From the NCBI GenBank assembly GCA_014238775.1, contig JABAAK010000049.1:1-20490 (forward strand): DNA of 20,490 nt, in the 5' to 3' direction. Each line of letters starts with the position of its first letter. Positions within the stretch are counted from its first letter, which is position 1. The DNA comes from Candidatus Paceibacter sp. GTDB taxonomy: Bacteria > Patescibacteriota > Minisyncoccia > Phycocordibacterales > JABAAK01. The position numbers and the translations under genes are program-made. Shown here piece after piece: positions 7,190-14,039 of this stretch. The notes under the pieces were generated by a model. It searched no databases. It had not been told where the DNA came from and was given only the letters and a program-made list of their open reading frames with translations.

Positions 7190-7452
7190 GATGATTTTCT
7201 TATTCCTGGAATATTACCTTTATTTGCTTCTTCTCGAAAAGTAATTCTAGAAAAACCAAAATCTCTCATATATCCTCTACACCTTCCGGTAAATGTACAC
7301 CTATTTTTAATCCTTGTTGGTGATGAATTTTTAGGAAGTTTTTGCAACCCGACAGAGTCAAAATTTTTTTTCATTTCGGCTCTTTTTTCTGCGTACTTCT
7401 CGTTTAATTTTATTCTTTTATTGTTTCTTGCTATTAAAGATTTTCTAGCCAT
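7183..7452 (-). CDS. rpsN: 30S ribosomal protein S14 (uS14), zinc-free form
   Basis: 89 residues. It opens MARKSLIARN and ends FREEANKGNIPGIRKSSW, as expected for S14. The core RNRC..TGRPHG-type region reads KNRCTFTGRCRGYMRDFGFSR. Two cysteines remain, but the four-cysteine zinc ribbon is absent, so this is the C-minus type. It is intermediate in length between the 61-residue zinc form and the 101-residue E. coli form. S14 sits in the 30S head. The gene is preceded by a 282-nt gap with its own promoter and a structured leader, unlike all other junctions in the spc block. Confidence 0.95.
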   Translation of the reverse strand: MARKSLIARNNKRIKLNEKYAEKRAEMKKNFDSVGLQKLPKNSSPTRIKNRCTFTGRCRGYMRDFGFSRITFREEANKGNIPGIRKSSW

Positions 7453-7469
7453 AGTTTACTTATATTTTT

Positions 7470-7556
7470 GTACTTTAAGATATCTTATCTTATTTTTTAT
7501 AACCCTCACTTTTTTCTGTGAGAATATCATAAAACATATGATAGATCTAAAAGTAC
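7470..7556 (-). promoter_or_regulatory. Predicted structured leader RNA upstream of rpsN
   Basis: In the minus-strand transcript a closing stem pairs GTACTTT+AGAT (7545-7556) with ATCT+AAAGTAC (7470-7481), 11 bp with one T-T mismatch. It encloses hairpin ATCATA-loop-TATGAT (7526-7542, 6 bp, 5-nt loop) and hairpin CTCAC-loop-GTGAG (7505-7522, 5 bp, 8-nt loop). The predicted transcript start is at or near the outer end of the closing stem. The S14 ATG is about 17 nt beyond the structure. Such a layout fits a regulatory leader (r-protein autoregulation or a riboswitch-like element), but the AT content makes chance pairing possible. I do not recognise a known family. Confidence 0.45.
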
Positions 7557-7560
7557 TAAT

Positions 7561-7590
7561 ATAATAACAGAATATTGTTCTTTCGGTCAA
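7561..7590 (-). promoter_or_regulatory. Internal spc-operon promoter upstream of rpsN
   Basis: On the minus strand TTGACC (7585-7590) and TATTAT (7561-7566) are separated by 18 bp. Initiation is expected around 7553-7556, giving a leader of about 100 nt before rpsN. It would let rpsN through ndk be expressed separately from the S10 part of the cluster. Confidence 0.6.
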
Positions 7591-7675
7591 ATTTATTATT
7601 TTACTTTAGCACGTGGATCTATCTAACAACATCTTGTTTGATTTGACACAAAAAATATCAATTATATATTGAGTT

Positions 7676-7703
7676 TTTTGTTAAAAAAGCTTTTTTAACA
7701 AAA
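7676..7703. repeat. Perfect 28-bp palindrome between rplE and rpsN
   Basis: The arm TTTTGTTAAAAAAG is followed directly by its exact reverse complement, centred on AAGCTT, with no spacer. As RNA it could fold into about 12 bp with a 4-nt loop on either strand. It lies 32 nt past the rplE stop and upstream of the rpsN promoter, so it may end transcription of the S10-side mRNA. No U-run follows the hairpin on the minus strand, so a protein-binding site or A-tract bend is an alternative. Confidence 0.6.
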
Positions 7704-7734
7704 GTTGATTTAAAATATTGATTAGCTGTTTCTT

Positions 7735-8280
7735 TTATTTCGCAAAAGGAATACCTATCTCACCAAAAAAATCTATCGCATCTTTTTTGTTTTTTGCAGT
7801 AGACACTATTGTTACACAAAGCCCAAATACATCATTTATTTCTTCGTCTGAAGTCTCTGGAAAAACTGTGTGTTCTTTAATCCCAATACTTAAGTTTCCC
7901 ATAGCATCTACTGAATTTTTTCCTATACCTAAAAAGTCTTTTGTCCTTGGAAATGTTAAATTAACTAATTTATCTAGAAAAGAGTACATGTTTTTCTTTC
8001 TTAGTGTTACATAATATCCTATTACCTCCCCGTCTCGTAGTTTATATGCTGCTATGGATTTTTTTGATTTTGTTTCTGATGCTTTCTGTCCTGTTATTTT
8101 TTGGAGTCTATTTTTTATCACCTCAAGTTTTCTTCTGTCTTTTCTTATTTTTCCAATGCCCACAGACAAAACAACTTTCTCCAATTTTATTGTTTGCATC
8201 CTATTTTTCCATCCCATCTTATCTTTTAATTTGTCAAAAGATAGTGTTATTTTTTCTTTTATGTTTATGATTTTTTTCAT
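7735..8280 (-). CDS. rplE: 50S ribosomal protein L5 (uL5)
   Basis: 181 residues, the usual 179-182. Signatures: LEKVVLSVGIGKIRKD, the central ITGQKASETKSKKSIAAYKLRDGEVIGYYVTLR, and the C-terminal GNLSIGIKEHTVFPE. L5 binds 5S rRNA and contacts the P-site tRNA. In most bacteria rpsN follows at once; here a 282-nt gap intervenes. The start context is AATATG and the rplX stop lies 4 bases upstream. Confidence 0.97.
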   Translation of the reverse strand: MKKIINIKEKITLSFDKLKDKMGWKNRMQTIKLEKVVLSVGIGKIRKDRRKLEVIKNRLQKITGQKASETKSKKSIAAYKLRDGEVIGYYVTLRKKNMYSFLDKLVNLTFPRTKDFLGIGKNSVDAMGNLSIGIKEHTVFPETSDEEINDVFGLCVTIVSTAKNKKDAIDFFGEIGIPFAK

Positions 8281-8284
8281 ATTA

Positions 8285-8590
8285 TTATTTTATTTCTTTT
8301 CCACTTTTACAAGAAACTCTTACCTTTCCTTCTTCTGTTTTTTTTATTTTGATTCTAGTTGGTTTTTTTGTTACAGGGTCTATTAGTGCTACATTTGAAA
8401 TATCAATAGGGAACTCTGTTTTTGTTATTCCTCCTTGTGAATTAGCGGTTTTTTTATTGTGTTTAGTTACCACATTTATATCTTTAACTACTACCTTCCC
8501 ATCTTCTCGTAAAACCTTGTTTACAACAGACTCTTTGTTTTTATATTTTCCGCAAATTATTTTAACTTTATCTCCTTTTTTTATATACAT
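8285..8590 (-). CDS. rplX: 50S ribosomal protein L24 (uL24)
   Basis: 101 residues, typical. The KOW motif is at the N-terminus: IKKGDKVKIICGKYKNKESVVNKV, followed by KDINVVTKHNKK and GGITKTEFPIDISNVALIDP. L24 starts 50S assembly at the 5' part of 23S rRNA. The start lies in a 12-bp palindrome ACATATATATGT, which is probably only AT-rich coincidence. It is in the standard rplN-rplX-rplE order. Confidence 0.96.
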   Translation of the reverse strand: MYIKKGDKVKIICGKYKNKESVVNKVLREDGKVVVKDINVVTKHNKKTANSQGGITKTEFPIDISNVALIDPVTKKPTRIKIKKTEEGKVRVSCKSGKEIK

Positions 8591-8600
8591 ATATATGTTT

Positions 8601-8972
8601 TTATACGACTTCTGGTGCTAGTGAAATTATTTTTGTATATCCTCTCTCTGAGAGCTCTCTAGGTATTGGTCCAAAAACACGAGTTGCTTGTGGTTCTTTC
8701 TTTTTAGGATCCACTATTACAGCAGCATTCTCATCAAACCTGATATATGAACCATCTTTTCTTCTGAACGGCTGTCTCTGTCTAACTATCACACCTCGAA
8801 CAATTTCTTTTTTCTTTATATTTTTTCTTGGTTCTGCGGACAAAACAGACATAACAACTTGATCACCAATCCTGGCATATCTTCTTTTACTCCCTCCTAA
8901 AATCTTAAAAACTTTTACTATTTTTGCTCCAGAGTTGTCAGTGATTCTTAAAATTGTTTCTGTTTGTATCAT
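8601..8972 (-). CDS. rplN: 50S ribosomal protein L14 (uL14)
   Basis: 123 residues, invariant family length (122-123). It opens MIQTETILRITDNSGAK and has ILGGSKRRYARIGDQVV, GVIVRQRQPFRRKDGSYIRFDENAAVIVD and the end RVFGPIPRELSERGYTKIISLAPEVV. L14 sits at the subunit interface next to L19 and helix 14 of the 30S. It is separated by one base from rpsQ. Strong match with no odd features. Confidence 0.98.
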   Translation of the reverse strand: MIQTETILRITDNSGAKIVKVFKILGGSKRRYARIGDQVVMSVLSAEPRKNIKKKEIVRGVIVRQRQPFRRKDGSYIRFDENAAVIVDPKKKEPQATRVFGPIPRELSERGYTKIISLAPEVV

Positions 8973-8973
8973 A

Positions 8974-9216
8974 TTATTCTGTTATTACTTTAAATTTTTT
9001 AGTTTTTGAAATAGGTCTACACTCACTAATAGATACAAAATCACCTACCTCGTGTTTATTTGTAGAATGAGCGGAATATTTCTTTTCTTTCTTTACATAT
9101 TTTTCATATTTCGGAATTTTAAAAAACCTTGAGACTGCAACAACAATAGTGTCTTTCATTTTGTTTGAAACTACTTTTCCTCTTAGTGTTTTAACGTTAG
9201 TTTTTTTGTTTTCCAT
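8974..9216 (-). CDS. rpsQ: 30S ribosomal protein S17 (uS17)
   Basis: 80 residues, normal. Motifs: LRGKVVSNKMKDTIVVAVSRFFKIPKYEKYVKKEKKYSAHS and the conserved HEVGDFVSISECRPISKTKKFKV. This OB-fold protein binds 16S helices 7 and 11 early in 30S assembly. It follows rpmC after 18 bases, one of the longer gaps in this part of the operon. The start context is CATATG. Confidence 0.96.
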   Translation of the reverse strand: MENKKTNVKTLRGKVVSNKMKDTIVVAVSRFFKIPKYEKYVKKEKKYSAHSTNKHEVGDFVSISECRPISKTKKFKVITE

Positions 9217-9234
9217 ATGTTATTTATGATACAT

Positions 9235-9444
9235 TTATTTTGATTCTTTTGCCAGTTTTTCTTTTTTTTGGGTTTCTGTTTGAAATGTTTTTATTCTAGC
9301 TATTGTTTTTCTAGCCATTTTCTTGTTAAATTTTTTACCTTTAGACTCTATTGTGATTCTGTCCATGCAACAAGCTTTTTTTAACTCTTCTATTTTATTA
9401 GAAAGCTCTTTTGGGGTTTTTTTCTTTATTTCTTCTTTTTTCAT
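9235..9444 (-). CDS. rpmC: 50S ribosomal protein L29 (uL29)
   Basis: 69 residues, mostly helical and highly charged, as in L29. The N-terminal helix KKKTPKELSNKIEELKKACC and the second helix with KKMARKTIARIKTFQTE correspond to the family pattern (L...L..L......R.....G...N......R..IAR..T). It lies at the polypeptide exit tunnel near L23. The ATG overlaps the rplP stop by one base. Identification relies on pattern plus position; similarity is moderate, as usual for this small protein. Confidence 0.92.
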   Translation of the reverse strand: MKKEEIKKKTPKELSNKIEELKKACCMDRITIESKGKKFNKKMARKTIARIKTFQTETQKKEKLAKESK

Positions 9445-9866
9445 TAATCTCTTTTAATTAATTTTACATTTAATGGAAGTTTTTTACCACATTTTCTAGC
9501 AGCATCTTTTGCAACCTCCTCTGTGACACCAGAAAATTCATATATTATCCTTCCTGGTAAAATTTCTACTTCAAACCCTTTAGGGTCTCCTTTACCTTTT
9601 CCCATACCGACCTCACTTGCTTTTTGAGTAAAAGGCCTATCTGGAAATATTCGAATCCACATACGAGCATCTTTTCCTATTTTTTTTACCACAACTCTTC
9701 TAGTTGCCTCTATTTGGTTTGAGGATATTCTTGATTTTGATATAGCTTGTATTCCAAAATCCCCAAAAGAAACATTGGTGCCTTTAGTTGATGTTAAAAT
9801 CCTTTTACGATTACATCTAGCTTTTTGCCATTTTCTATATTTAACTTTTTTAGGTGAGAGTAACAT
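9444..9866 (-). CDS. rplP: 50S ribosomal protein L16 (uL16)
   Basis: 140 residues, typical 136-144. It opens MLLSPKKVKYRKWQK and has FGDFGIQAISKSRISSNQIEATRR and MWIRIFPDRPFTQKASEVGMGKGKG. The family motif EVRMGKGKG reads EVGMGKGKG, so the arginine that is hydroxylated in E. coli (R81) is Gly87 here. L16 lines the A-site tRNA corridor near the peptidyl transferase centre. It follows rpsC after 3 bases. Apart from the R-to-G change it looks normal. Confidence 0.97.
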   Translation of the reverse strand: MLLSPKKVKYRKWQKARCNRKRILTSTKGTNVSFGDFGIQAISKSRISSNQIEATRRVVVKKIGKDARMWIRIFPDRPFTQKASEVGMGKGKGDPKGFEVEILPGRIIYEFSGVTEEVAKDAARKCGKKLPLNVKLIKRD

Positions 9867-9869
9867 ATT

Positions 9870-10532
9870 TTATTTTTGATTGAATTTTATTCCGGTGTAA
9901 ATCCATACTTTAATTCCGATTGCCCCGTAAGAAAGAATTGCCTTTCTAGAAGTATAATCTATTTCCGCACGAAGTGTTTGTAGTGGTATAGACCCCTTTT
10001 TTACCTCTTCTGTTCTTGCAATCTCTGCGCCACCGAGTCTACCAGACATACTAATCCTAACACCTTTTACATCGCGGTTTGCAGCAACTTTTTCAACCGT
10101 TTGTTTCATCACCCTTCGAAAAGGCATTCTTTTTTCCAAAGACTCTATAATTTGTTCTGCAACCAAATTCGCATTTTTTTCTGATTGTTTTATCTCTTCT
10201 ACTTTCACTTTTAGTTGATCTCCAACTTTAGATCCTGTTTTTTTCAAAACTTTTTTAAGACTTTTTATGATATTTTCAATACCCATACCATCACGACCAA
10301 TAAGAAAACCTGGTTTTGCTGTAGAAATAGTTACAGAAACTGTGTTCCTAAACCTTTCTATTTTTATACTGTCTATCATATTGTTTTTTAGCGTTTTTTC
10401 CAAAAACATTCGTATAGCAATATCCTCTTTGACATTTTGTCTATAGTCTTTTTTATTTATAGAAAACCATTTTGACTTCCAGCCATTTAAAATTCCTATT
10501 CTTTGTCCATATGGGTGTACTGTGTGTGACAT
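9870..10532 (-). CDS. rpsC: 30S ribosomal protein S3 (uS3)
   Basis: 220 residues, within the usual range. It opens with HTVHPYGQRIG (usual GHKVHPxGLRLG). The KH domain carries the loop AKPGFLIGRDGMGIENI, and the C-terminal domain has GVRISMSGRLGGAEIARTEEVKKGSIPLQTLRAEIDY. S3 forms part of the mRNA entry pore and has helicase activity with S4 and S5. One base separates it from the rplV stop. The sequence ends soon after GIKVWIYTG, with no long tail. Confidence 0.97.
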   Translation of the reverse strand: MSHTVHPYGQRIGILNGWKSKWFSINKKDYRQNVKEDIAIRMFLEKTLKNNMIDSIKIERFRNTVSVTISTAKPGFLIGRDGMGIENIIKSLKKVLKKTGSKVGDQLKVKVEEIKQSEKNANLVAEQIIESLEKRMPFRRVMKQTVEKVAANRDVKGVRISMSGRLGGAEIARTEEVKKGSIPLQTLRAEIDYTSRKAILSYGAIGIKVWIYTGIKFNQK

Positions 10533-10533
10533 A

Positions 10534-10881
10534 TTATTGTTTTTCTTTTATTTTATTTTGCTCTTCTAATTCCACAAGAACACGAGATGTTCTTTTTCTT
10601 AATGGTGTAGACCTTCCCATCGCCCTTGCACGTCCTCTTTTCATTGTTATACCAGAGTCTACTATTATTTTTTTAATTGTTAAAGACCCGATATTAGAAA
10701 TACTCTTGTTTTTTGCATTCGCTATTGCTGATTCTATTAGTTTTAAAATCATACAAGCAGATTTTTTATTTAGAAGTTTTAGACTTTGACAAGCAGATAC
10801 AGCATTTTTACCACGAATACTGTCTGCAACATATCTAACTTTTCTAGGTGCTTGTCTTATATCTTTTACGCTTGATTTCAT
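10534..10881 (-). CDS. rplV: 50S ribosomal protein L22 (uL22)
   Basis: 115 residues, typical 110-120. The N-terminal region reads IRQAPRKVRYVADSIRGK and the core ESAIANAKNK. The long beta-hairpin that lines the exit tunnel appears as GITMKRGRARAMGRSTPLRKRTSRVLVEL. The tunnel-tip residues that affect macrolide sensitivity lie in that hairpin, with no visible insertion or deletion. It sits between rpsS and rpsC as usual. Confidence 0.97.
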   Translation of the reverse strand: MKSSVKDIRQAPRKVRYVADSIRGKNAVSACQSLKLLNKKSACMILKLIESAIANAKNKSISNIGSLTIKKIIVDSGITMKRGRARAMGRSTPLRKRTSRVLVELEEQNKIKEKQ

Positions 10882-10886
10882 ATTGT

Positions 10887-11219
10887 TTATTTTTTAACTG
10901 TTTTAGCTTGTTTTGCTGCATCAATTTCTGCTTCTTTCTTTTTTTGTTCTAAGTCTTTTTGCATTCGACCACCATGTCTTATAAATTTTTTGGTCATTGC
11001 AAACTCCCCAAGATAATGACCCACCATATCTTCTGTTATTAAAACAGGTTGATGTATTTTTCCATTGTGGACTCCAAATGTAAAACCGACCATTTCAGGA
11101 GAAATTTGACTATTCCTACACCAACAGTTTATCACACCAACATCATTAGGTTTTTTTCCCGATATCTTTTTAAGAAGTTTCTGATCTGTATAAGGTCCTT
11201 TTTTTATTGATCTTGTCAT
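10887..11219 (-). CDS. rpsS: 30S ribosomal protein S19 (uS19)
   Basis: 110 residues against about 92 in most bacteria. It opens [16 protein letters not shown] and continues with [46 protein letters not shown], which is the family core. The C-terminal 20 or so residues are a K/E/A-rich helix-like tail. The usual W-S-R-R-S is W-C-R-N-S. S19 forms a complex with S13 in the 30S head. It follows rplB after 18 bases. Confidence 0.96.
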   Translation of the reverse strand: MTRSIKKGPYTDQKLLKKISGKKPNDVGVINCWCRNSQISPEMVGFTFGVHNGKIHQPVLITEDMVGHYLGEFAMTKKFIRHGGRMQKDLEQKKKEAEIDAAKQAKTVKK

Positions 11220-11237
11220 ACTTATATACTATCAAAA

Positions 11238-12080
11238 TTATCTTTTTTTACCAACCTTTCTTCTTTTTACAATAGATTTGTTTGAATATTTTTTTGGTTT
11301 TCTTGTTTTTTGTCCTTTTCCAGAAGGTTTACCCCATTTAGTAAGTGCCCTCTTTCTTCCTCGGCTCGCTTTTCCTTCTCCACCTCCATACGGGTGGTCT
11401 ACTGCATTCATAGCAGCACCACGAACCTTTGGTCTCCTTCCTAACCACCTTGAACGACCAGCTTTACCTAGATTTCTTAGTTTATGAGTTTCATTTCCGA
11501 TCTCTCCTATAGATGCGTATCCATTTGATTGAACTTTTTTTATCTCAGAAGAAGGCATTTTAAGTTGTGTGTATTTTCCATCGTGCCCGAGGATTTCCGC
11601 AGAATTTCCAGCCCCTCTCGCTATCTTGGCCCCACCTCCTTCTTGTAATTCAACGTGGTAAACAGATGTACCACTTGGGATGTTTATTAATTTTGTTCTG
11701 TTACCTATTTTATTTGGAGCATTTTCTGATGTTATTACTGTATCTCCAACTTCTACTTTATTTGGTGTAACTATATATCTTCTCTCTCCATCACTATAAC
11801 AAACACAAGAGATAAAAGCAGTCCTATTTGGATCATATTCTACACTCTCTATCTTACCTGGGATGTCTTTTTTGTTATACAAAAAATCTATCTCCCTCCA
11901 TTTTCTTTTATGTCCTCCTCCTCTAAATCTTGATGTTATTCTACCGGTGTTATTTCTACCTTTTGCTCTTTTAAATCCAGAAGTCATAGATTTAACAGAT
12001 TTGTTTGTGGTTAAAAAATTTTTGTAGGGTACAATTACCGTTCCTCTTATACCTGCGTTTGTTGGTTTATATTTTTTCAT
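11238..12080 (-). CDS. rplB: 50S ribosomal protein L2 (uL2)
   Basis: 280 residues, typical. It opens with KKYKPTNAGIRGTVI and carries GRITSRFRGGGHKRKWREIDF, the KOW-like middle domain, GNSAEILGHDGKYTQLKMPSSEIKKV and the C-terminal RSRWLGRRPKVRGAAMNAVDHPYGGGEGK. L2 is needed for subunit association and peptidyl transfer. The motif is DHPYGGGEG rather than DHPHGGGEG: the first His (E. coli H229) is present, the second is Tyr. It follows rplW by one base. Confidence 0.98.
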   Translation of the reverse strand: MKKYKPTNAGIRGTVIVPYKNFLTTNKSVKSMTSGFKRAKGRNNTGRITSRFRGGGHKRKWREIDFLYNKKDIPGKIESVEYDPNRTAFISCVCYSDGERRYIVTPNKVEVGDTVITSENAPNKIGNRTKLINIPSGTSVYHVELQEGGGAKIARGAGNSAEILGHDGKYTQLKMPSSEIKKVQSNGYASIGEIGNETHKLRNLGKAGRSRWLGRRPKVRGAAMNAVDHPYGGGEGKASRGRKRALTKWGKPSGKGQKTRKPKKYSNKSIVKRRKVGKKR

Positions 12081-12081
12081 A

Positions 12082-12591
12082 TTAGCTTAATTTTATTTTA
12101 CTTCCTTTTTTAAGCTTCACATATGCTTTTTTCAAAGATTTTTTTTGACCTGGGTTTTTGTTTCCTTGTCTTCTTATTGATATTTTTTTCGGTCCTTTTT
12201 TTGCAAAAGATACTTTAGAAAGATCTGCTCCATATATTTCTTTTACTGCATTTTTTACATCTTTTGAAGAGGCTTTCTTTTTTACTACAAATGTATAAAC
12301 ATCAGACTCAGACAAAAGTGAAGATTTTTCTGTTATGTGTGGTTTTATGATAACTTCACTTGTGTGCATACATGCTTTAGATATTTTCCTTGGCATTTTT
12401 TTCAATCTTTTTTGTCTTCTTGTTTTTGTTTGTATTGGTTTGTATTTTTTCACAATGGTTTTTTGTTCTTGGTTTTCCTTTTTTTCCATATTTATTTGGT
12501 CATCTGTGTTTTGGTTTTGTAGATTTTCCACAGATATTTCTTTATCATCTTTGATTTCAATTTTATTTGAAGGTTTTTTTCTAAAAATCAT
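12082..12591 (-). CDS. rplW: 50S ribosomal protein L23 (uL23) with long N-terminal extension
   Basis: 169 residues against about 95-100 for the family. The L23 core starts near residue 78: SEVIIKPHITEKSSLLSE, then YTFVVKKKASSKDVKNAVKEIYG and the C-terminal KKAYVKLKKGSKI. The first 75 or so residues are a charged K/E/Q/N-rich stretch. L23 sits at the tunnel exit and is the docking site for trigger factor and SRP. The ATG overlaps the rplD stop (ATGA), supporting this start. An internal ATG at 12489 also has the AATATG context and would cut the extension by 34 residues. Confidence 0.94.
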   Translation of the reverse strand: MIFRKKPSNKIEIKDDKEISVENLQNQNTDDQINMEKKENQEQKTIVKKYKPIQTKTRRQKRLKKMPRKISKACMHTSEVIIKPHITEKSSLLSESDVYTFVVKKKASSKDVKNAVKEIYGADLSKVSFAKKGPKKISIRRQGNKNPGQKKSLKKAYVKLKKGSKIKLS

Positions 12592-13367
12592 ACTGTTTCT
12601 TTTTTATTCTTTTTTTTTGCCACAGTTTTTTTCTTTACAACCTTTAAAACGGGTTTTTTTACAACCTTCTCTTCTTTTGGTTCTTTTTTAATACTATTTG
12701 TTTTTAACTTTTCTGACAATCTTCCTTCTAATTTTTCTATACATTTTTCTGGGTCTACAAATATAACTGTTGTGTGTTTAAAAACATCAAGTGCATTAAG
12801 TGTATCAATATCAGTGAGAAAAGATCTATGTAGATTACTCCAACTTTTTTCTAAATTAGAATCTTTGCTTGAAAAAACAACTAAAGTATTTGTTTTTAGG
12901 TTATGTTTGAAATCTTTTTTAATGACAGATAGTACAGCGGATGTTATTTTAGTTTTTGGTGTTTCAAGCTTTAAATCTTCTACACAAGCTATACTGCCCA
13001 TCTTAGCTTTTTCAGAAAGAATAACAGACAATGCTTTTGCTTTCATTTTTTTGTTAACTTTTTTAGAATAATCTTTCTCGTTTTTTGGACCAAAGGTGAC
13101 ACCTCCACCTCTCCATAATGGAGAACGTATGGATCCGTGTCTTGCTTGTCCTGTTCCTTTTTGTCTATATGGTTTCTTTCCACCACCTCTTACATTTGCC
13201 CTATCTTTTGTGTGTGCTGTCTTTTGTCTTTGGTTTGAGGTTAAAGAGACAATAACCTGATATACCAAATTTTTATTCCATTCAGATCCAAAAATATTTT
13301 CCGGCAAAGAAATTTTTTTCGTTGTTTTTTTTGCTTCTTTTGTGTATAGTGGTGCTTCTATTTTCAT
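12588..13367 (-). CDS. rplD: 50S ribosomal protein L4 (uL4) with C-terminal basic tail
   Basis: 259 residues against about 205 usual. The tunnel loop is clear: TKDRANVRGGGKKPYRQKGTGQARHGSIRSPLWRGGGVTFGP. Later segments include KKMKAKALSVILSEKA and TLNALDVFKHTTVIF. The last 45 or so residues are a K/E/V-rich tail absent from typical L4. In E. coli L4 represses the S10 operon. The gene ends in TGA, used here as a true stop because rplW begins inside it. It follows rplC after 8 bases. Confidence 0.96.
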   Translation of the reverse strand: MKIEAPLYTKEAKKTTKKISLPENIFGSEWNKNLVYQVIVSLTSNQRQKTAHTKDRANVRGGGKKPYRQKGTGQARHGSIRSPLWRGGGVTFGPKNEKDYSKKVNKKMKAKALSVILSEKAKMGSIACVEDLKLETPKTKITSAVLSVIKKDFKHNLKTNTLVVFSSKDSNLEKSWSNLHRSFLTDIDTLNALDVFKHTTVIFVDPEKCIEKLEGRLSEKLKTNSIKKEPKEEKVVKKPVLKVVKKKTVAKKKNKKETV

Positions 13368-13375
13368 ATATTTTA

Positions 13376-13981
13376 TTATAGTGTTTTAACTTCTATCAAA
13401 GTTCCTCTCTTTCCTGGTAGAGACCCTCTTATCAAGATTTTATTTGAATCTTTATCTGTAAACATTATCTCCAACCCTTTTATTGTAGTCCTATCACTGC
13501 CTAATCTCCCTCCCATTTTCATTCCTTTTGGAACTCTACATCGGAGACCTCCACCTATTGACCCAGGAGACCTTTCTGTGTGTCTTTGTCCGTGTGATCT
13601 AGGTCCACCTCCAAAATTGTGTCTTTTGACGACACCAGCAAAACCCTTTCCTTTTGATACACCAGATATAGACACAACATCTCCTTTTTCAAAAAGACTC
13701 ATCGCGTCTATCTTATCTCCTATCTTATATTGTTCTACTTCGTTAACACGGAACTCTTTTGTTCCTTCAAATGTTTTTGCTTCTTTGTCTTTAGATCTTT
13801 TGTTTTGACTTGCTCTTTTTTCTCCATATCCTATCTGTATCGCATCATATCCATCTTTTTCTTTTTTACATATTTTTGTGATTGTCATATTTTCAAGTAT
13901 CACTTCTGTAGCAGGGTGAACAGCACCTTCAATGTCGAATATTTGTGTCATTTTTTGTTTTTTTCCTATTGCAAATTTCAT
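13376..13981 (-). CDS. rplC: 50S ribosomal protein L3 (uL3)
   Basis: 201 residues, usual 200-215. It begins MKFAIGKKQKMTQIFDIEG. The central extension has VSKGKGFAGVVKRHNFGGGPRSHG, RSPGSIGGG and GMKMGGRLG, which reaches towards the peptidyl transferase centre. L3 is one of the first proteins in 50S assembly. It follows rpsJ with a 58-nt spacer that holds a small hairpin. The start context is AATATG. Confidence 0.97.
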   Translation of the reverse strand: MKFAIGKKQKMTQIFDIEGAVHPATEVILENMTITKICKKEKDGYDAIQIGYGEKRASQNKRSKDKEAKTFEGTKEFRVNEVEQYKIGDKIDAMSLFEKGDVVSISGVSKGKGFAGVVKRHNFGGGPRSHGQRHTERSPGSIGGGLRCRVPKGMKMGGRLGSDRTTIKGLEIMFTDKDSNKILIRGSLPGKRGTLIEVKTL

Positions 13982-14016
13982 ATTTTAGAATTTGTTTTTC
14001 TTTTTGTTTTATTAAG

Positions 14017-14037
14017 AAAACTATTTTACTTAGTTTT
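14017..14037 (-). promoter_or_regulatory. Weak hairpin between rpsJ and rplC
   Basis: Inverted repeat AAAACTA - 7 nt - TAGTTTT in the 58-nt spacer. The 3' arm ends in TTTT on the minus-strand transcript. It could be a weak attenuator or transcript-end protector, but a 7-bp A/T stem is expected now and then by chance in this composition. Confidence 0.25.
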
Positions 14038-14039
14038 GC

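Larger units (their letters stand above)
7453..7734 (-). other. Intergenic gap inside the spc operon
   Basis: 282 nt separate rplE from rpsN, where neighbouring junctions in the block measure roughly 1-20 nt. I find no convincing small gene on either strand. From the rplE side it holds a 28-bp palindrome, an AT-rich stretch without clear signals (7591-7675), a promoter and a structured leader. The gap is itself the evidence that transcription is probably split here. Confidence 0.75.

Noticed and set aside
7471..7490. TAAGATATCTTA palindrome in the rpsN leader as a separate operator
   Set aside because: 12-bp AT palindromes are common in this composition, and its bases are better used by the long-range closing stem.
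7100..7564. 154-codon plus-strand open frame across rpsH, rpsN and the gap
   Set aside because: It lies opposite two clear ribosomal protein genes, is rich in F, L, I and S as expected for the antisense of A-rich coding DNA, and has no promoter or homology pattern.
7643..7670. Plus-strand TTGACA in the rplE-rpsN gap
   Set aside because: No -10 box at 16-18 bp (TATATA is only 14 bp away) and no plus-strand gene follows.
12588..12591. UGA recoding (Gracilibacteria/SR1 type)
   Set aside because: rplD ends in TGA overlapping the rplW start, and no essential gene contains an in-frame TGA. Standard code fits.
12335..12691. Plus-strand open frames opposite rplW and rplD
   Set aside because: Phenylalanine/leucine-rich mirror of lysine-rich tails; no independent signals.
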